Assembly: GCA_022778715.1 (NCBI GenBank)
Contig: JALFRW010000005.1
Coordinates: forward strand, 124,001-188,000
Direction of reading: 5' to 3'
DNA from: Ezakiella sp.
Lineage (GTDB): Bacteria; Bacillota; Clostridia; Tissierellales; Peptoniphilaceae
DNA length: 64,000 nucleotides
Shown: in pieces, positions 26,269 through 34,502 of the stretch
How positions within the stretch are numbered: the stretch's first letter is position 1
How the letters are laid out: every line of letters begins with the position of its first letter
Program-made: the position numbers and the translations under genes
Notes under the pieces: generated by a model
Databases searched by the model: none
What the model was told of the DNA's origin: nothing
Seen by the model: only the letters and a program-made list of their open reading frames with translations

Positions 26269-26307
26269 ACTTGACAATAACAATAATTTATGATAATATT
26301 GTCAAGT
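26269..26307. repeat. inverted repeat spanning the tRNA-Ser/SRP promoter
   Basis: 11-base perfect arms ACTTGACAATA (26269-26279) and TATTGTCAAGT (26297-26307), 17 bases apart. The left arm contains the -35 and the right arm begins inside the -10. No T-run follows, so it is not a standard terminator. Confidence 0.75.
26271..26299 (+). promoter_or_regulatory. promoter for tRNA-Ser(GGA)-SRP RNA
   Basis: TTGACA at 26271-26276, 17-bp spacer, TAATAT at 26294-26299, ending 17 bases before the mature tRNA. Confidence 0.7.
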
Positions 26308-26316
26308 AAAGCACTT

Positions 26317-26407
26317 GGAGAGATGGTTGAGTGGTTGAAGGCGCTCGCCTGGAAAGCGGGTATACATTGATAGTGTATCGAGGGTTCGAATCCCTCTCTC
26401 TCCGCCA
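26317..26407 (+). tRNA. tRNA-Ser (GGA)
   Basis: 91-base class II tRNA: acceptor GGAGAGA / TCTCTCC, discriminator G, encoded CCA at 26405-26407. Anticodon loop CTGGAAA gives GGA for UCC/UCU codons. The long variable arm TATACATTGATAGTGTATC forms its own hairpin, and the T-loop is GGTTCGAATCC. Confidence 0.96.
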
Positions 26408-26683
26408 TGGCGCAAGATGGGGATTTAGCGGCACCTTGTAACCTGAAATCCGCTATAGCAGGGTCTAAAACCGATGGAGGTCATTATTGGTCGGAAGCTG
26501 GACGGAAGTTGCGTGTTGATCTCGGGGCCCTTTTGCAACGATTTGAATTGACGAACCTCGTCAGGTCGGGAACGAAGCAGCGATACTCTTTTCAGTCGTG
26601 TGACAATAGGTAACTCTTAGGGAGCGAAACTTTCGTAGTGAGCACGGTTGTTAATGCTCGAATTCGGAGTGCGCCTACATAAG
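26408..26683 (+). ncRNA. ffs: signal recognition particle RNA, large bacterial type
   Basis: About 276 bases; ends are approximate. The 5' part GGGATTTAGCGG..CCTTGTAACCTG..ATCCGC is the Alu domain loop pair of Gram-positive SRP RNAs. The Ffh-binding hairpin lies at 26560-26582 (GTCAGGTCGGGAACGAAGC). It keeps a GGAA tetraloop, but the closing pair is G-C where the usual sequence has C-G, a compensated swap. It starts directly after the tRNA CCA and ends at an intrinsic terminator, so tRNA and SRP RNA must be processed from one transcript. Confidence 0.92.
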
Positions 26684-26728
26684 AAGGCACTGATTAACTG
26701 GTTTCTCTAGTTTGTCAGTGCCTTTAAT
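26684..26728 (+). terminator. terminator of SRP RNA
   Basis: 10-bp stem AAGGCACTGA (26684-26693) / TCAGTGCCTT (26715-26724), extended by inner pairs, then TTAATAA. Confidence 0.8.
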
Positions 26729-26793
26729 AATATAAAATTTAGTACAGATAATTATAATAAATATTTTATACAGTTTTAAACACAGGAGAAAAA

Positions 26794-29514
26794 ATGATTA
26801 TTATACTTTTATTTATTCTAAAATTCATTCTATTTTACAAATTCACGAATGTTTCAATAAACTATGCAAGTGTGCTTGCGATGGATTTACTTGTAGTTTC
26901 TTTTTTTTATTATATTGCAAACTTTGATAAGACGGGTAAAAAAAGATTGTATTTGTGGTTTTACATTATAGTTTCAATTATTATGTTTGTGGACATCACA
27001 TATTTTGACTATTTTAACAGAATGCCGGTTATAAGAGAACTCAATCATGCCGGTAATTTGGGCGATGTCAGCGACGCAGTTTTTATGCTGATCGATTTTA
27101 AAAAGTTAATATTTATTTTAGATTTGCCGTTTGTGATTTATTTTGGACTTAAAAACAGACTATATACTATAGAAAATATTTTTCTAAAAAAACACAAGCT
27201 GAAATCTTACACAATACCAATTTATATAATACTTATTTGTGCGATGATTTTACTTTTTAATAATAATAATTTTAACGCGATTAAAAGGCTATCACTTTTT
27301 TCTTATCACGCAAACGATATTTTCTCAAAGGGAAAAACGCAAATTGCAGAAGGGAAGGAGAGCCATGAGATTTTAAAAGAAGGCGAAAAAAATGAGTACA
27401 CAGGAATTGCAAAAGGGAAAAATCTAATAATAATTCAAGTGGAAAGTTTAAATAATTTCCCAATTAACAAAAAGTACAATGGAATAGAAGTTACCCCGAA
27501 TTTAAACAAACTTATAAATGAAAAGGGTTCAATTTATTTTAATAATTATTTTGAACTCTTGGGAGCCGGAAATACTTCAGATGCTGAATTTGTAACGCTT
27601 CATTCGCTATATCCATCTATGAAAAATCCTTCATACGAAGTTTATCTAAACTCCGATTTGTACGGATTGCCAAAAATTCTAAAAGAATATGGATATAATG
27701 TGGCGGCTTATCACGGATACAAACCGGAGTTTTGGATTAGAGACCGTGCATATCCGCATATTGGAATCGACAAATTTTATTCAGAAGGTTATTATGATAA
27801 AGATGATGTTATTGGAATGGGTGTTTCAGATAAAAGCTTTTTTAAAAAATCGGCTGAGCTTATAAAAGAATATCAATCAGAACCATTTTTCTCGTTTTTG
27901 ATAACTCTTTCAAACCATGTGCCATTTGAAATGCCGGAAAAAGATAAAAAGTTAAAACTAAAACCGGAAGATGAAGGCAATTTATTTGGCAGATATCTAA
28001 GTTCTGTGCACTACACCGACGAGGCAATCGGGGAATTTTTAAAAGAGCTGAAAGAAAAAGGCTTGTACGACAATTCTATGATAGCAATTTATGGTGATCA
28101 CCACGGAATTTTGATGAAAGATAAAGTGGTTAACGACAAAATTTCCGATTTTATTGGAGCTGATTTTGACTATGACACGATGTTAAATATTCCTCTGATT
28201 ATTCATGTAGGAGGCTATGCTGGAAAGGCTAAAATAGATAAAGTAGGAAGTCATCTCGATTTTTTACCGACAATTTTAAATTTGTACGGTATAGACAGAA
28301 AGCATTATGTACTTTTGGGAGAAGATATGCTAAATGGCAAAGATGACGGAGTAGTGTTCCCACAAAGCTATCTGATTCGCGGTTCATTTATCAATAAGGA
28401 TTATATTTTTAAAATGAAGCGCGACGGAATTTTTGAAAACGGGGAGCTAATAAATCGACACACGCGCAAGATTGAAGACAACAAAAAAGCTAAAGAGCTT
28501 TACAAGAAAGCGATTGAAGACATTGATTATTCAAAATATATTTGCGAAAATAATCTCGTAAGCTCCATTATGGATTCCGGTGAAACCGACAAAAAAGTGG
28601 AAGTGGCCAATAAAGCTGAACTTGAAAACGCAGTTGAAATTAAAGATATAAACGAGTTTCAAAGTGCATATAAAAAAGGTTTTAGGATTTTTAAAACAAA
28701 ATTGTTTAAATCCACTGATGGACTTTATACCACTTCGAGTGAAGAAAAGAGTTTTGAAGAGATAAAAAATGCCGACTACAATATTCTAACTCTTGGTGAG
28801 ATAGCAGGTTTGCTATCGAACGTAAAATTTATTTTGAGTGCGGACGACATGAAAGAATTAGCTGATTTTATCAGAAAAATGCCTGGACTTCAAAGAAATC
28901 TCATTTTGGAAGCTCGAGACCACGAAACTTTTGAATATATAGGAACCAGACAAAATGGATACAATATTATGGTTTCCGGTGATGAATTTAGCGAAGAAGA
29001 AAAACTCTCTCTTCATGAAAATATTCCGGAACTCATTTTTGACAATTCCACTTCTGAAGAGCTTTTGAAAGTTAGCTTTTATAAAGACAAAGAGCCGAAG
29101 ATTTTTGAATTTGACGAAGTGAAAGACTTTGAAGACAAATCTGATGCATACAAAGATTTTAAAACAAACAATATCGTGGTGGACGAAGTTCTGATGACAA
29201 AATATGATTATGAGAATAATATTGTGGATTTATCAAGCTCTGAATTTTCAAGTGTGGAAAAGTTAAAAAAATATATGGATAAACACAAAGAGAAAATAGT
29301 GGCAATTTTTCCGGATGAGCAGTCTATTGAAACTTTGCGTTATTTAAAAGAAAATGAAATAGATTTAGATAGAATTTTGATATTGTTAAAATCTTACGAG
29401 GAAGCTCCTTATGCATATAAACTCGGGGCAAAAATGGTGAGCTATTCTTATTATCATCCACTAGTGGAAGAATATATATATCTTTCCAACGGTTATTTTT
29501 GGAAAAACAAATAA
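26794..29514 (+). CDS. LtaS-like phosphoglycerol transferase with extra GDPD-like C-terminal domain
   Basis: 906 residues. Residues 1-160 hold about five membrane helices; 190-590 are an LtaS sulfatase domain with IIQVESLNNF, nucleophile AGNTSDAEF (T about 259) and IYGDHHGI (about 431). A 300-residue C-terminal part follows: NEFQSAYKKGFRIFKTKLF, STDGLYTTSS, YNILTLGEIAGLLSNVKF and APYAYKLGAKMVSY resemble a glycerophosphodiester phosphodiesterase barrel, but the catalytic His and Glu/Asp positions seem lost (inference). Paralogue of the LtaS at 24474, separated by tRNA-Ser and SRP RNA. AGGAG precedes the ATG. Confidence 0.85.
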   Translation: MIIILLFILKFILFYKFTNVSINYASVLAMDLLVVSFFYYIANFDKTGKKRLYLWFYIIVSIIMFVDITYFDYFNRMPVIRELNHAGNLGDVSDAVFMLIDFKKLIFILDLPFVIYFGLKNRLYTIENIFLKKHKLKSYTIPIYIILICAMILLFNNNNFNAIKRLSLFSYHANDIFSKGKTQIAEGKESHEILKEGEKNEYTGIAKGKNLIIIQVESLNNFPINKKYNGIEVTPNLNKLINEKGSIYFNNYFELLGAGNTSDAEFVTLHSLYPSMKNPSYEVYLNSDLYGLPKILKEYGYNVAAYHGYKPEFWIRDRAYPHIGIDKFYSEGYYDKDDVIGMGVSDKSFFKKSAELIKEYQSEPFFSFLITLSNHVPFEMPEKDKKLKLKPEDEGNLFGRYLSSVHYTDEAIGEFLKELKEKGLYDNSMIAIYGDHHGILMKDKVVNDKISDFIGADFDYDTMLNIPLIIHVGGYAGKAKIDKVGSHLDFLPTILNLYGIDRKHYVLLGEDMLNGKDDGVVFPQSYLIRGSFINKDYIFKMKRDGIFENGELINRHTRKIEDNKKAKELYKKAIEDIDYSKYICENNLVSSIMDSGETDKKVEVANKAELENAVEIKDINEFQSAYKKGFRIFKTKLFKSTDGLYTTSSEEKSFEEIKNADYNILTLGEIAGLLSNVKFILSADDMKELADFIRKMPGLQRNLILEARDHETFEYIGTRQNGYNIMVSGDEFSEEEKLSLHENIPELIFDNSTSEELLKVSFYKDKEPKIFEFDEVKDFEDKSDAYKDFKTNNIVVDEVLMTKYDYENNIVDLSSSEFSSVEKLKKYMDKHKEKIVAIFPDEQSIETLRYLKENEIDLDRILILLKSYEEAPYAYKLGAKMVSYSYYHPLVEEYIYLSNGYFWKNK

Positions 29515-29524
29515 TTATTTTAAA

Positions 29525-29552
29525 AGGGCTGTTTTGTGCAGCTCTATTTTGT
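29525..29552 (+). terminator. terminator after the long LtaS gene
   Basis: 7-bp stem AGGGCTG / CAGCTCT (one G-T pair) followed by ATTTTG. Confidence 0.6.
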
Positions 29553-29592
29553 TACAATGTGATTAAAAACACAATTCACCCTGCTTTTTCAT

Positions 29593-29620
29593 TGAATTAA
29601 ATAATTGGCTATGTTATACT
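29593..29620 (+). promoter_or_regulatory. promoter for aspA
   Basis: TTGAAT at 29593-29598, 16-bp spacer, TATACT at 29615-29620; AAGGAGGT and ATG 29650 follow. Confidence 0.65.
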
Positions 29621-29649
29621 TACTTCGTAAGATACTTAAGGAGGTACTA

Positions 29650-31083
29650 ATGGATACTGCAGAATTTAGAATTGAAAGTGATTCAGTTGGAGAAAAGCAA
29701 GTTCCTATTGATGCTTTATATGGAGTACAATCGTTAAGAGGACATGAAAACTTCAAAATTACAGGGCGTACTTTACATGAAGAAATGATAAAAGCTCTTG
29801 CACAAATAAAGAAGGCATGCGCTTTATCAAACTGCAATGCAGGAGTTTTGGAAAAAGACAAGTGTAATGCAATTGTGGAAGCTTGCGATGAAATTATCGC
29901 TGGAAAATATCACCAAGCATTCTTTACAGATCCGGTACAAGGTGGAGCCGGAACAACTGCAAACATGAATGCTAATGAAGTTATTGCAAATTTAGCAGAA
30001 TTAAAACTAGGCGGAAACCTTGGTGAATACAAGCTAGTTCATCCGAACGACCATGTAAATATGGGTCAATCTACAAACGACGTTTATCCAACCAGTGGAA
30101 AGCTCGGAGCAATTTCTCTTGCTAACAATTTGCTTGATGAATTAAATCTATTAATCGAAGCTCTTGGCAAAAAAGCTGAAGAATTTGATGAGGTAATAAA
30201 AATTGGAAGAACTCAATTGCAAGATGCTGTGCCAATTAGACTTGGTCAAGAATTTAACGCTTATAAACACGCTTTAATGCGTGATATAAGCAGAATTAAT
30301 TTTGCTCTTGATGGATTAAAAGTTATAAATATGGGTGCCAGTGCAATTGGAACCGGCATTAATGTGGACACCGAATATCTCAAAACAATTGTTCCGACAC
30401 TTGCAAAAATCACGGGCTATGATTTAAAACAAGCGGAAGATTTAATCGACGGTACACAAAATTTAGATGCATTAGTTTTTTTTCATGGCACAATTAAAAC
30501 TCTTGCAGTGACACTTTCAAAAATGTCAAACGACTTGAGGCTTATGAGCAGCGGACCACGCACAGGAATAGGCGAAATTAATTTGCCGCCGAAGCAAAAC
30601 GGTTCTTCAATCATGCCCGGAAAAATTAATCCGGTTATTCCGGAAGTTGTAACTCAAGCTGCTTTCTTAACAATCGGCAACGATACAACAGTTACAATGT
30701 GTGCAGAGGCAGGTCAACTTGAATTAAATGCTTTCGAACCGGTGCTATTTAAATCAATTTACGAATCACTTGAAGCTTTGACAGGTGCAATGAACACTTT
30801 AAGAGTAAACTGCATTGAAGGTATCACCGCAAATAGAGAAAGATGCGATGAACTTCTTCACGCATCAGTTGGAATGGTTACAGCTCTTGTTCCGCACATT
30901 GGTTACAAACATTCTGCAAGCATTGCAAAAGAAAGCTTGAAAACAGGAGTTTCTGTTAAAGAATTAGTCATGAAAGAAGGGCTTTTGACTGAAGAAGAAT
31001 TTAATGAAATCATGAATCCTATGGATTTGACGACTCCAGGCATTGCGGCAAAGCATTTGCTTGAAGAAAAAAAGAATAAATAA
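29650..31083 (+). CDS. aspA: aspartate ammonia-lyase
   Basis: Deaminates L-aspartate to fumarate and ammonia; fumarase/aspartase superfamily homotetramer. 477 residues from ATG 29650, chosen because AAGGAGGT sits just before it; the frame is open to 29605 but without support. The N-terminus FRIESDSVGEKQVPIDALYG is diagnostic of aspartase over fumarase. TTANMNANEV, HVNMGQSTNDVYPT and the superfamily signature GSSIMPGKINPV are intact. Monocistronic with its own promoter and terminator. Confidence 0.95.
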   Translation: MDTAEFRIESDSVGEKQVPIDALYGVQSLRGHENFKITGRTLHEEMIKALAQIKKACALSNCNAGVLEKDKCNAIVEACDEIIAGKYHQAFFTDPVQGGAGTTANMNANEVIANLAELKLGGNLGEYKLVHPNDHVNMGQSTNDVYPTSGKLGAISLANNLLDELNLLIEALGKKAEEFDEVIKIGRTQLQDAVPIRLGQEFNAYKHALMRDISRINFALDGLKVINMGASAIGTGINVDTEYLKTIVPTLAKITGYDLKQAEDLIDGTQNLDALVFFHGTIKTLAVTLSKMSNDLRLMSSGPRTGIGEINLPPKQNGSSIMPGKINPVIPEVVTQAAFLTIGNDTTVTMCAEAGQLELNAFEPVLFKSIYESLEALTGAMNTLRVNCIEGITANRERCDELLHASVGMVTALVPHIGYKHSASIAKESLKTGVSVKELVMKEGLLTEEEFNEIMNPMDLTTPGIAAKHLLEEKKNK

Positions 31084-31085
31084 TG

Positions 31086-31117
31086 AAAAAATCTCGACTA
31101 ATAGTCGGGATTTTTTT
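31086..31117 (+). terminator. terminator of aspA
   Basis: Stem AAAAATCTCGACT / AGTCGGGATTTTT with a 3-base loop, then T-rich. Confidence 0.85.
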
Positions 31118-31179
31118 CATCAAAACATTTACCGTATTTTTCGGTTAAGGTATTTTGTCTTTAAAATTTCTGTTATATA

Positions 31180-31188
31180 TGGTATAAT
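31180..31188 (+). promoter_or_regulatory. extended -10 promoter for the 31.2-38.3 kb gene run
   Basis: TGGTATAAT (extended -10 with consensus hexamer at 31183-31188); no clear -35. ATG 31231 follows with GGGGG upstream. Confidence 0.5.
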
Positions 31189-31230
31189 TTAAATTGATTT
31201 ATATAGAGAAAAGTAGTTAGTGGGGGCAAA

Positions 31231-31806
31231 ATGGATAATTTATACAAACTGGATGAATATAAAGAAACGTGCTGGAGCGGCGGAAAAACTAAAGAGTTTT
31301 TTATTTATCCGTCAGATTCTAGCTATACCGATAGAAATTTTAAAATCAGATTTAGCGAAGCAAGCGTGGATGTTCCGGGTACGGATTTCACTAATTTGCC
31401 GGGTTACAATAGATTTTTGATTCCAATTACAAACACGCTCGTTTTGGAAAAAGAAGGCACAGAACTTCCAATCAAAAAATACTCTACTTTCACTTTTAGT
31501 GGACGCGACAATATCCTGAGTCACAGCACTGGTCACGATTTAAATTTGATGCTTTCGGAAGACCTAACGGGCAAACTTGAAATGGTGAAATTTTACAACG
31601 AACTCTTGATTAAAGACGAAGTTAAAAAATCTAAAATCTTAATTTTTTATAGTTTAGATGATGGTCTCACAATTACTTCCAAGAAAAAAGAGGTTACGTT
31701 ATACGAAGGCGATGTTGCAATATATATATCAGACGATAAATTTGAACTTAGAATAAAAGCTTTACAAGAAGAAAATAAAATTGTTTGGGGTAAAGTTACT
31801 CTATGA
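31231..31806 (+). CDS. HutD/Ves-family cupin protein
   Basis: 191 residues. ETCWSGGKTKEFFIYP, FKIRFSEASVDVPGTDFTNLPGYNR split over two strands, and LPIKKYSTFTFSGRD follow the layout of E. coli Ves (WRNAAGETREICTFP, FSLFPGMERI). These bicupin proteins have no settled enzymatic role; HutD is linked to histidine use and Ves to cold response. No hut genes are near. First gene of a long co-directional run, overlapping the next by ATGA. Confidence 0.8.
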   Translation: MDNLYKLDEYKETCWSGGKTKEFFIYPSDSSYTDRNFKIRFSEASVDVPGTDFTNLPGYNRFLIPITNTLVLEKEGTELPIKKYSTFTFSGRDNILSHSTGHDLNLMLSEDLTGKLEMVKFYNELLIKDEVKKSKILIFYSLDDGLTITSKKKEVTLYEGDVAIYISDDKFELRIKALQEENKIVWGKVTL

Positions 31807-32828
31807 GTTTGTTTAAAAAGTTTTTTCGCGGCTTTTTTGTTTTGTTTTTAATATCGGCTACGTTTTTATATTTTAACATGGAAGATGTGGTTTATTATTT
31901 GAATGCAAAACGAGCAAAAACCACTGATGAAGTTTCTTATAAGTATCTTGAGGTGCCGGAGCACGGCTCAAGTTATGTTTATAACGATGTGATTTATACT
32001 CTAGACGGTGAAAAGTTTACAGGGCTTAGTTTTGATGGTGAAGTGTTGTATGAACGCGTTCTGGACGACAAAAATTTCACTATGAACGGAATTGGTGACA
32101 AGATTTTTATTTCTAATCATAATCAGATGATTATTTTGGATGATGAAAACCACTTAATAAAAAAGCTTGAAGGTAAACAAGAAATTGATGGGTTGAAGCC
32201 TTTAGAAGATGGATACGTGGTTTATTCGCGCGATGAGGGAAATTATCTCACCACAATTTTTGATAATGATATGAATATGGTTCACGAATATGTCCAGAAA
32301 GATGCCACAGTTGATGTGAATGTGGACAAAAACTTCATTGAGGTTTTAAATATAAAAAAATCCGAAACTGGACTTTCCACAGTGATTAACAAAATTAGTG
32401 ACGATAAAAGCGAAACTATTTTGGAATTAAGCGGTTATGTGCCATACAAATTTTTTGGCACAAAGAGCGGCTATCTGATTGCCACCGACAAAGAGCTAAT
32501 TTATTATGATGGTAAGGCAGTAGAAAATAAAATCTCCTACGAAAATTTTGGGGGATTTTATCAATTGAAAAAATATTATTGTTTGTTTGCTGATAATTAT
32601 CTATATATTTTGAGGCCGAATTTGGAAATCTTGAAAAAAGAGGAACTGAAAGGTTTCGATAATATAAGACATTTTTCAGATAAAGTATTAATATTTACAA
32701 CAAGAGAGTTTTTGGTGGTTGGAGATGAGGGAATACTAAGTCGCACTAAGACAGATCAAGATATTGTAAATATGTATGGTGAAAAAACTCCTGTTGTGGA
32801 GTTTAGAAACGGTTTTATCATTTATTAG
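31803..32828 (+). CDS. membrane-anchored beta-propeller-like protein, unknown function
   Basis: 341 residues. One N-terminal membrane helix (FFRGFFVLFLISATFLYF, about 7-25) followed by an extracytoplasmic domain of short repeated beta-strand units such as NDVIYTLDGEKFTGLSFDGE, GDKIFISNHNQMIILDDENH and KEIYYDGK-like turns, suggesting a propeller. This resembles clostridial DUF5711 proteins (weak). ATGA overlap with the HutD/Ves gene. Confidence 0.75.
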   Translation: MSLFKKFFRGFFVLFLISATFLYFNMEDVVYYLNAKRAKTTDEVSYKYLEVPEHGSSYVYNDVIYTLDGEKFTGLSFDGEVLYERVLDDKNFTMNGIGDKIFISNHNQMIILDDENHLIKKLEGKQEIDGLKPLEDGYVVYSRDEGNYLTTIFDNDMNMVHEYVQKDATVDVNVDKNFIEVLNIKKSETGLSTVINKISDDKSETILELSGYVPYKFFGTKSGYLIATDKELIYYDGKAVENKISYENFGGFYQLKKYYCLFADNYLYILRPNLEILKKEELKGFDNIRHFSDKVLIFTTREFLVVGDEGILSRTKTDQDIVNMYGEKTPVVEFRNGFIIY

Positions 32829-32837
32829 GAGGAGAAA

Positions 32838-33419
32838 ATGAAATTAGATTTAAGAGGACTGAATTGTCCGGAACCAGTAATTAGAACAAAAAAAGAATTG
32901 GATAAGGCTGAAGTTACTGAAGTTACCTCAGTCGTAGATAACGCAGTAGCAAAAGAAAACTTAAAAAAATTAGCTGATAGTTTAAATTGCACAGCCGAAA
33001 TAAAAGAAGTGGGTTCAGATTTCGAAGTTACAATTAAGAAAACCGGCGAAGAAAAAGCTCAAAATTGCGGAATTAATTTTTCAAATGGAGAATCAATCGT
33101 GCTTTTCAAACAAAACTATTTTGGAAGCGATAAAGAACTTGGTAAAATCTTGATTAAGAGCTTCATTTATTCATTATTAGAAAGCGGAAACCTTCCTACA
33201 AAGATGCTCTTTGTAAATGAAGGTGTAAAACTTACAGTTGAAGAAGGCGAAATTTTGGATGATTTAAAGCAATTGGAAGCAAAGGGCGTTCAAATTCAAT
33301 CTTGCGGACTTTGCCTTGATTTTTTCAAGCTAAAAGAAGATTTAAAAGTTGGTACAATCACAAATATGTATGATATTTATTCCAGCTTAAAAGATTGTGC
33401 ACACTTGATTGAAATTTAG
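32838..33419 (+). CDS. yedF: YedF-type sulfurtransferase-like selenium metabolism protein
   Basis: 193 residues with two domains: a TusA-like N-terminus (LRGLNCPEPVIRTKK, cysteine about 10) and a DsrE-like C-terminus (VLFKQNYFGSDKELGKIL; VQIQSCGLCLDFFKL). This domain order is that of YedF, which accompanies selenium-handling genes in many anaerobes. No selD, selA or selB lies in the window, so a selenium role here is inferred from the family. AGGAGG precedes the ATG. Confidence 0.88.
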   Translation: MKLDLRGLNCPEPVIRTKKELDKAEVTEVTSVVDNAVAKENLKKLADSLNCTAEIKEVGSDFEVTIKKTGEEKAQNCGINFSNGESIVLFKQNYFGSDKELGKILIKSFIYSLLESGNLPTKMLFVNEGVKLTVEEGEILDDLKQLEAKGVQIQSCGLCLDFFKLKEDLKVGTITNMYDIYSSLKDCAHLIEI

Positions 33420-33427
33420 GAGTTTGT

Positions 33428-34261
33428 GTGGAGAACATTAAGAGAATAGTAATGAATGAAATGGGCGAGCTCAACTTCTTAGGAAAGCTCGCAATTTCTT
33501 TATTACTATTATTAATTATAGTTTTAGTAAAGAACGAGATAAAAAAATTAATCAAAAAAGGTTTTGACACAAAGATTGCAAATTCCATGATTGATACAGG
33601 TCGCACCAAAACATTGGTAACTCTTATGCAATCAGTTGTGTCTGTCGTGATGTATTTGATTTGGATTTTTATAACTTTAGACATTTTTAAAATTGATGCA
33701 AAAGGACTTGTCGCAACTGCCGGAATTGGCGGTATCGCAATCGGGTTTGCAGCAAAGAGCTTTTTGGAAGATTTAATCAGTGGAATGTTTTTATTAATGG
33801 AAGACACATTTAATGCGGGAGATTACGTTAAGCTCGCAGATAAAGAGGGTATTGTACAAAAAGTAGGGCTTAGAACAACCATTATAAAAGATTTTAACGG
33901 AGATTTGCATACAATTCCAAACAGTCAAATTAAAATTGTGACAAATAAATCAAAAAACGAACAAAGAGCGCTTGTGGAAGTGCCAATTTCTTATGAATCG
34001 GATATTAGAAAAGCAAAGGTCGTGCTTGCAGACGGTTTGAGCAAAAGATTTGCACATGACGATGCAATTGTACGGGGACCGGATTTGATTGTGCCAATTT
34101 CACTTTCGGATTCAGGAGTGATTATAAGAGTTATTGCATATACTATTCCAGGGGAACAATGGAGAGTGGAAACTGCAATGCGCGAAGAAGTGAAAAATTT
34201 GCTTGATGCAAATCAAATTGAAATTCCTTATAATAAATTAGATGTAAATATAAAAAAATGA
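33428..34261 (+). CDS. mscS: small-conductance mechanosensitive channel (MscS family)
   Basis: Tension-gated membrane channel, 277 residues. Start GTG 33428 with AGGAG five bases before. About three helices, the pore helix GLVATAGIGGIAIGFAAKSFLEDLISGMF with the family's Ala/Gly packing, then the beta domain VGLRTTIIKDFNGDLHTIPNSQI and a C-terminal alpha/beta domain. Eight bases separate it from yedF. Confidence 0.93.
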   Translation: MENIKRIVMNEMGELNFLGKLAISLLLLLIIVLVKNEIKKLIKKGFDTKIANSMIDTGRTKTLVTLMQSVVSVVMYLIWIFITLDIFKIDAKGLVATAGIGGIAIGFAAKSFLEDLISGMFLLMEDTFNAGDYVKLADKEGIVQKVGLRTTIIKDFNGDLHTIPNSQIKIVTNKSKNEQRALVEVPISYESDIRKAKVVLADGLSKRFAHDDAIVRGPDLIVPISLSDSGVIIRVIAYTIPGEQWRVETAMREEVKNLLDANQIEIPYNKLDVNIKK

Positions 34262-34274
34262 AAGACGGAAGATT

Positions 34275-34502
34275 ATGCTTAAAATTTTAGAAGGCGACAT
34301 TGTAACTATGAAAAAGCCACATCCGTGCGGTAAAAACGAGTGGAAAGTTTTAAAGACGGGAGTGGATATGAAAATTATATGCATGGGTTGTAATCGAGAA
34401 ATTATTATTTCTAGATTCGATTTTTATGGGAGAGTTAGAAAAGTGCTAATTGACGGCAGATTTGAATCAGTTAGAACCACAAAGGAGTTTGAAGGCAGAT
34501 GA
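34275..34502 (+). CDS. DUF951 family small protein
   Basis: 75 residues. The conserved DUF951 pattern is clear: VTMKKPHPCGKNEWKVLKTG, DMKIICMGCNREIIISR. Three cysteines (HPCG, CMGC) suggest a metal site. In Firmicutes DUF951 genes often sit next to mscS, as here. The ATGA overlap couples it to the racemase gene. Confidence 0.88.
   Translation: MLKILEGDIVTMKKPHPCGKNEWKVLKTGVDMKIICMGCNREIIISRFDFYGRVRKVLIDGRFESVRTTKEFEGR

Noticed and set aside
26214..26613. ORFs across the tRNA-Ser/SRP RNA region on both strands
   Set aside because: They read through well-supported structural RNA genes; the minus-strand AEREGFEPS-type peptide is a familiar artefact of translating tRNA-Ser.
29605..29649. Upstream ATG for aspA
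   Set aside because: It sits within the promoter -10/-35 area; AAGGAGGT directly precedes the 29650 ATG.
33358..33807. 149-aa minus-strand ORF opposite mscS
   Set aside because: Overlaps two solid plus-strand genes and lacks start signals.
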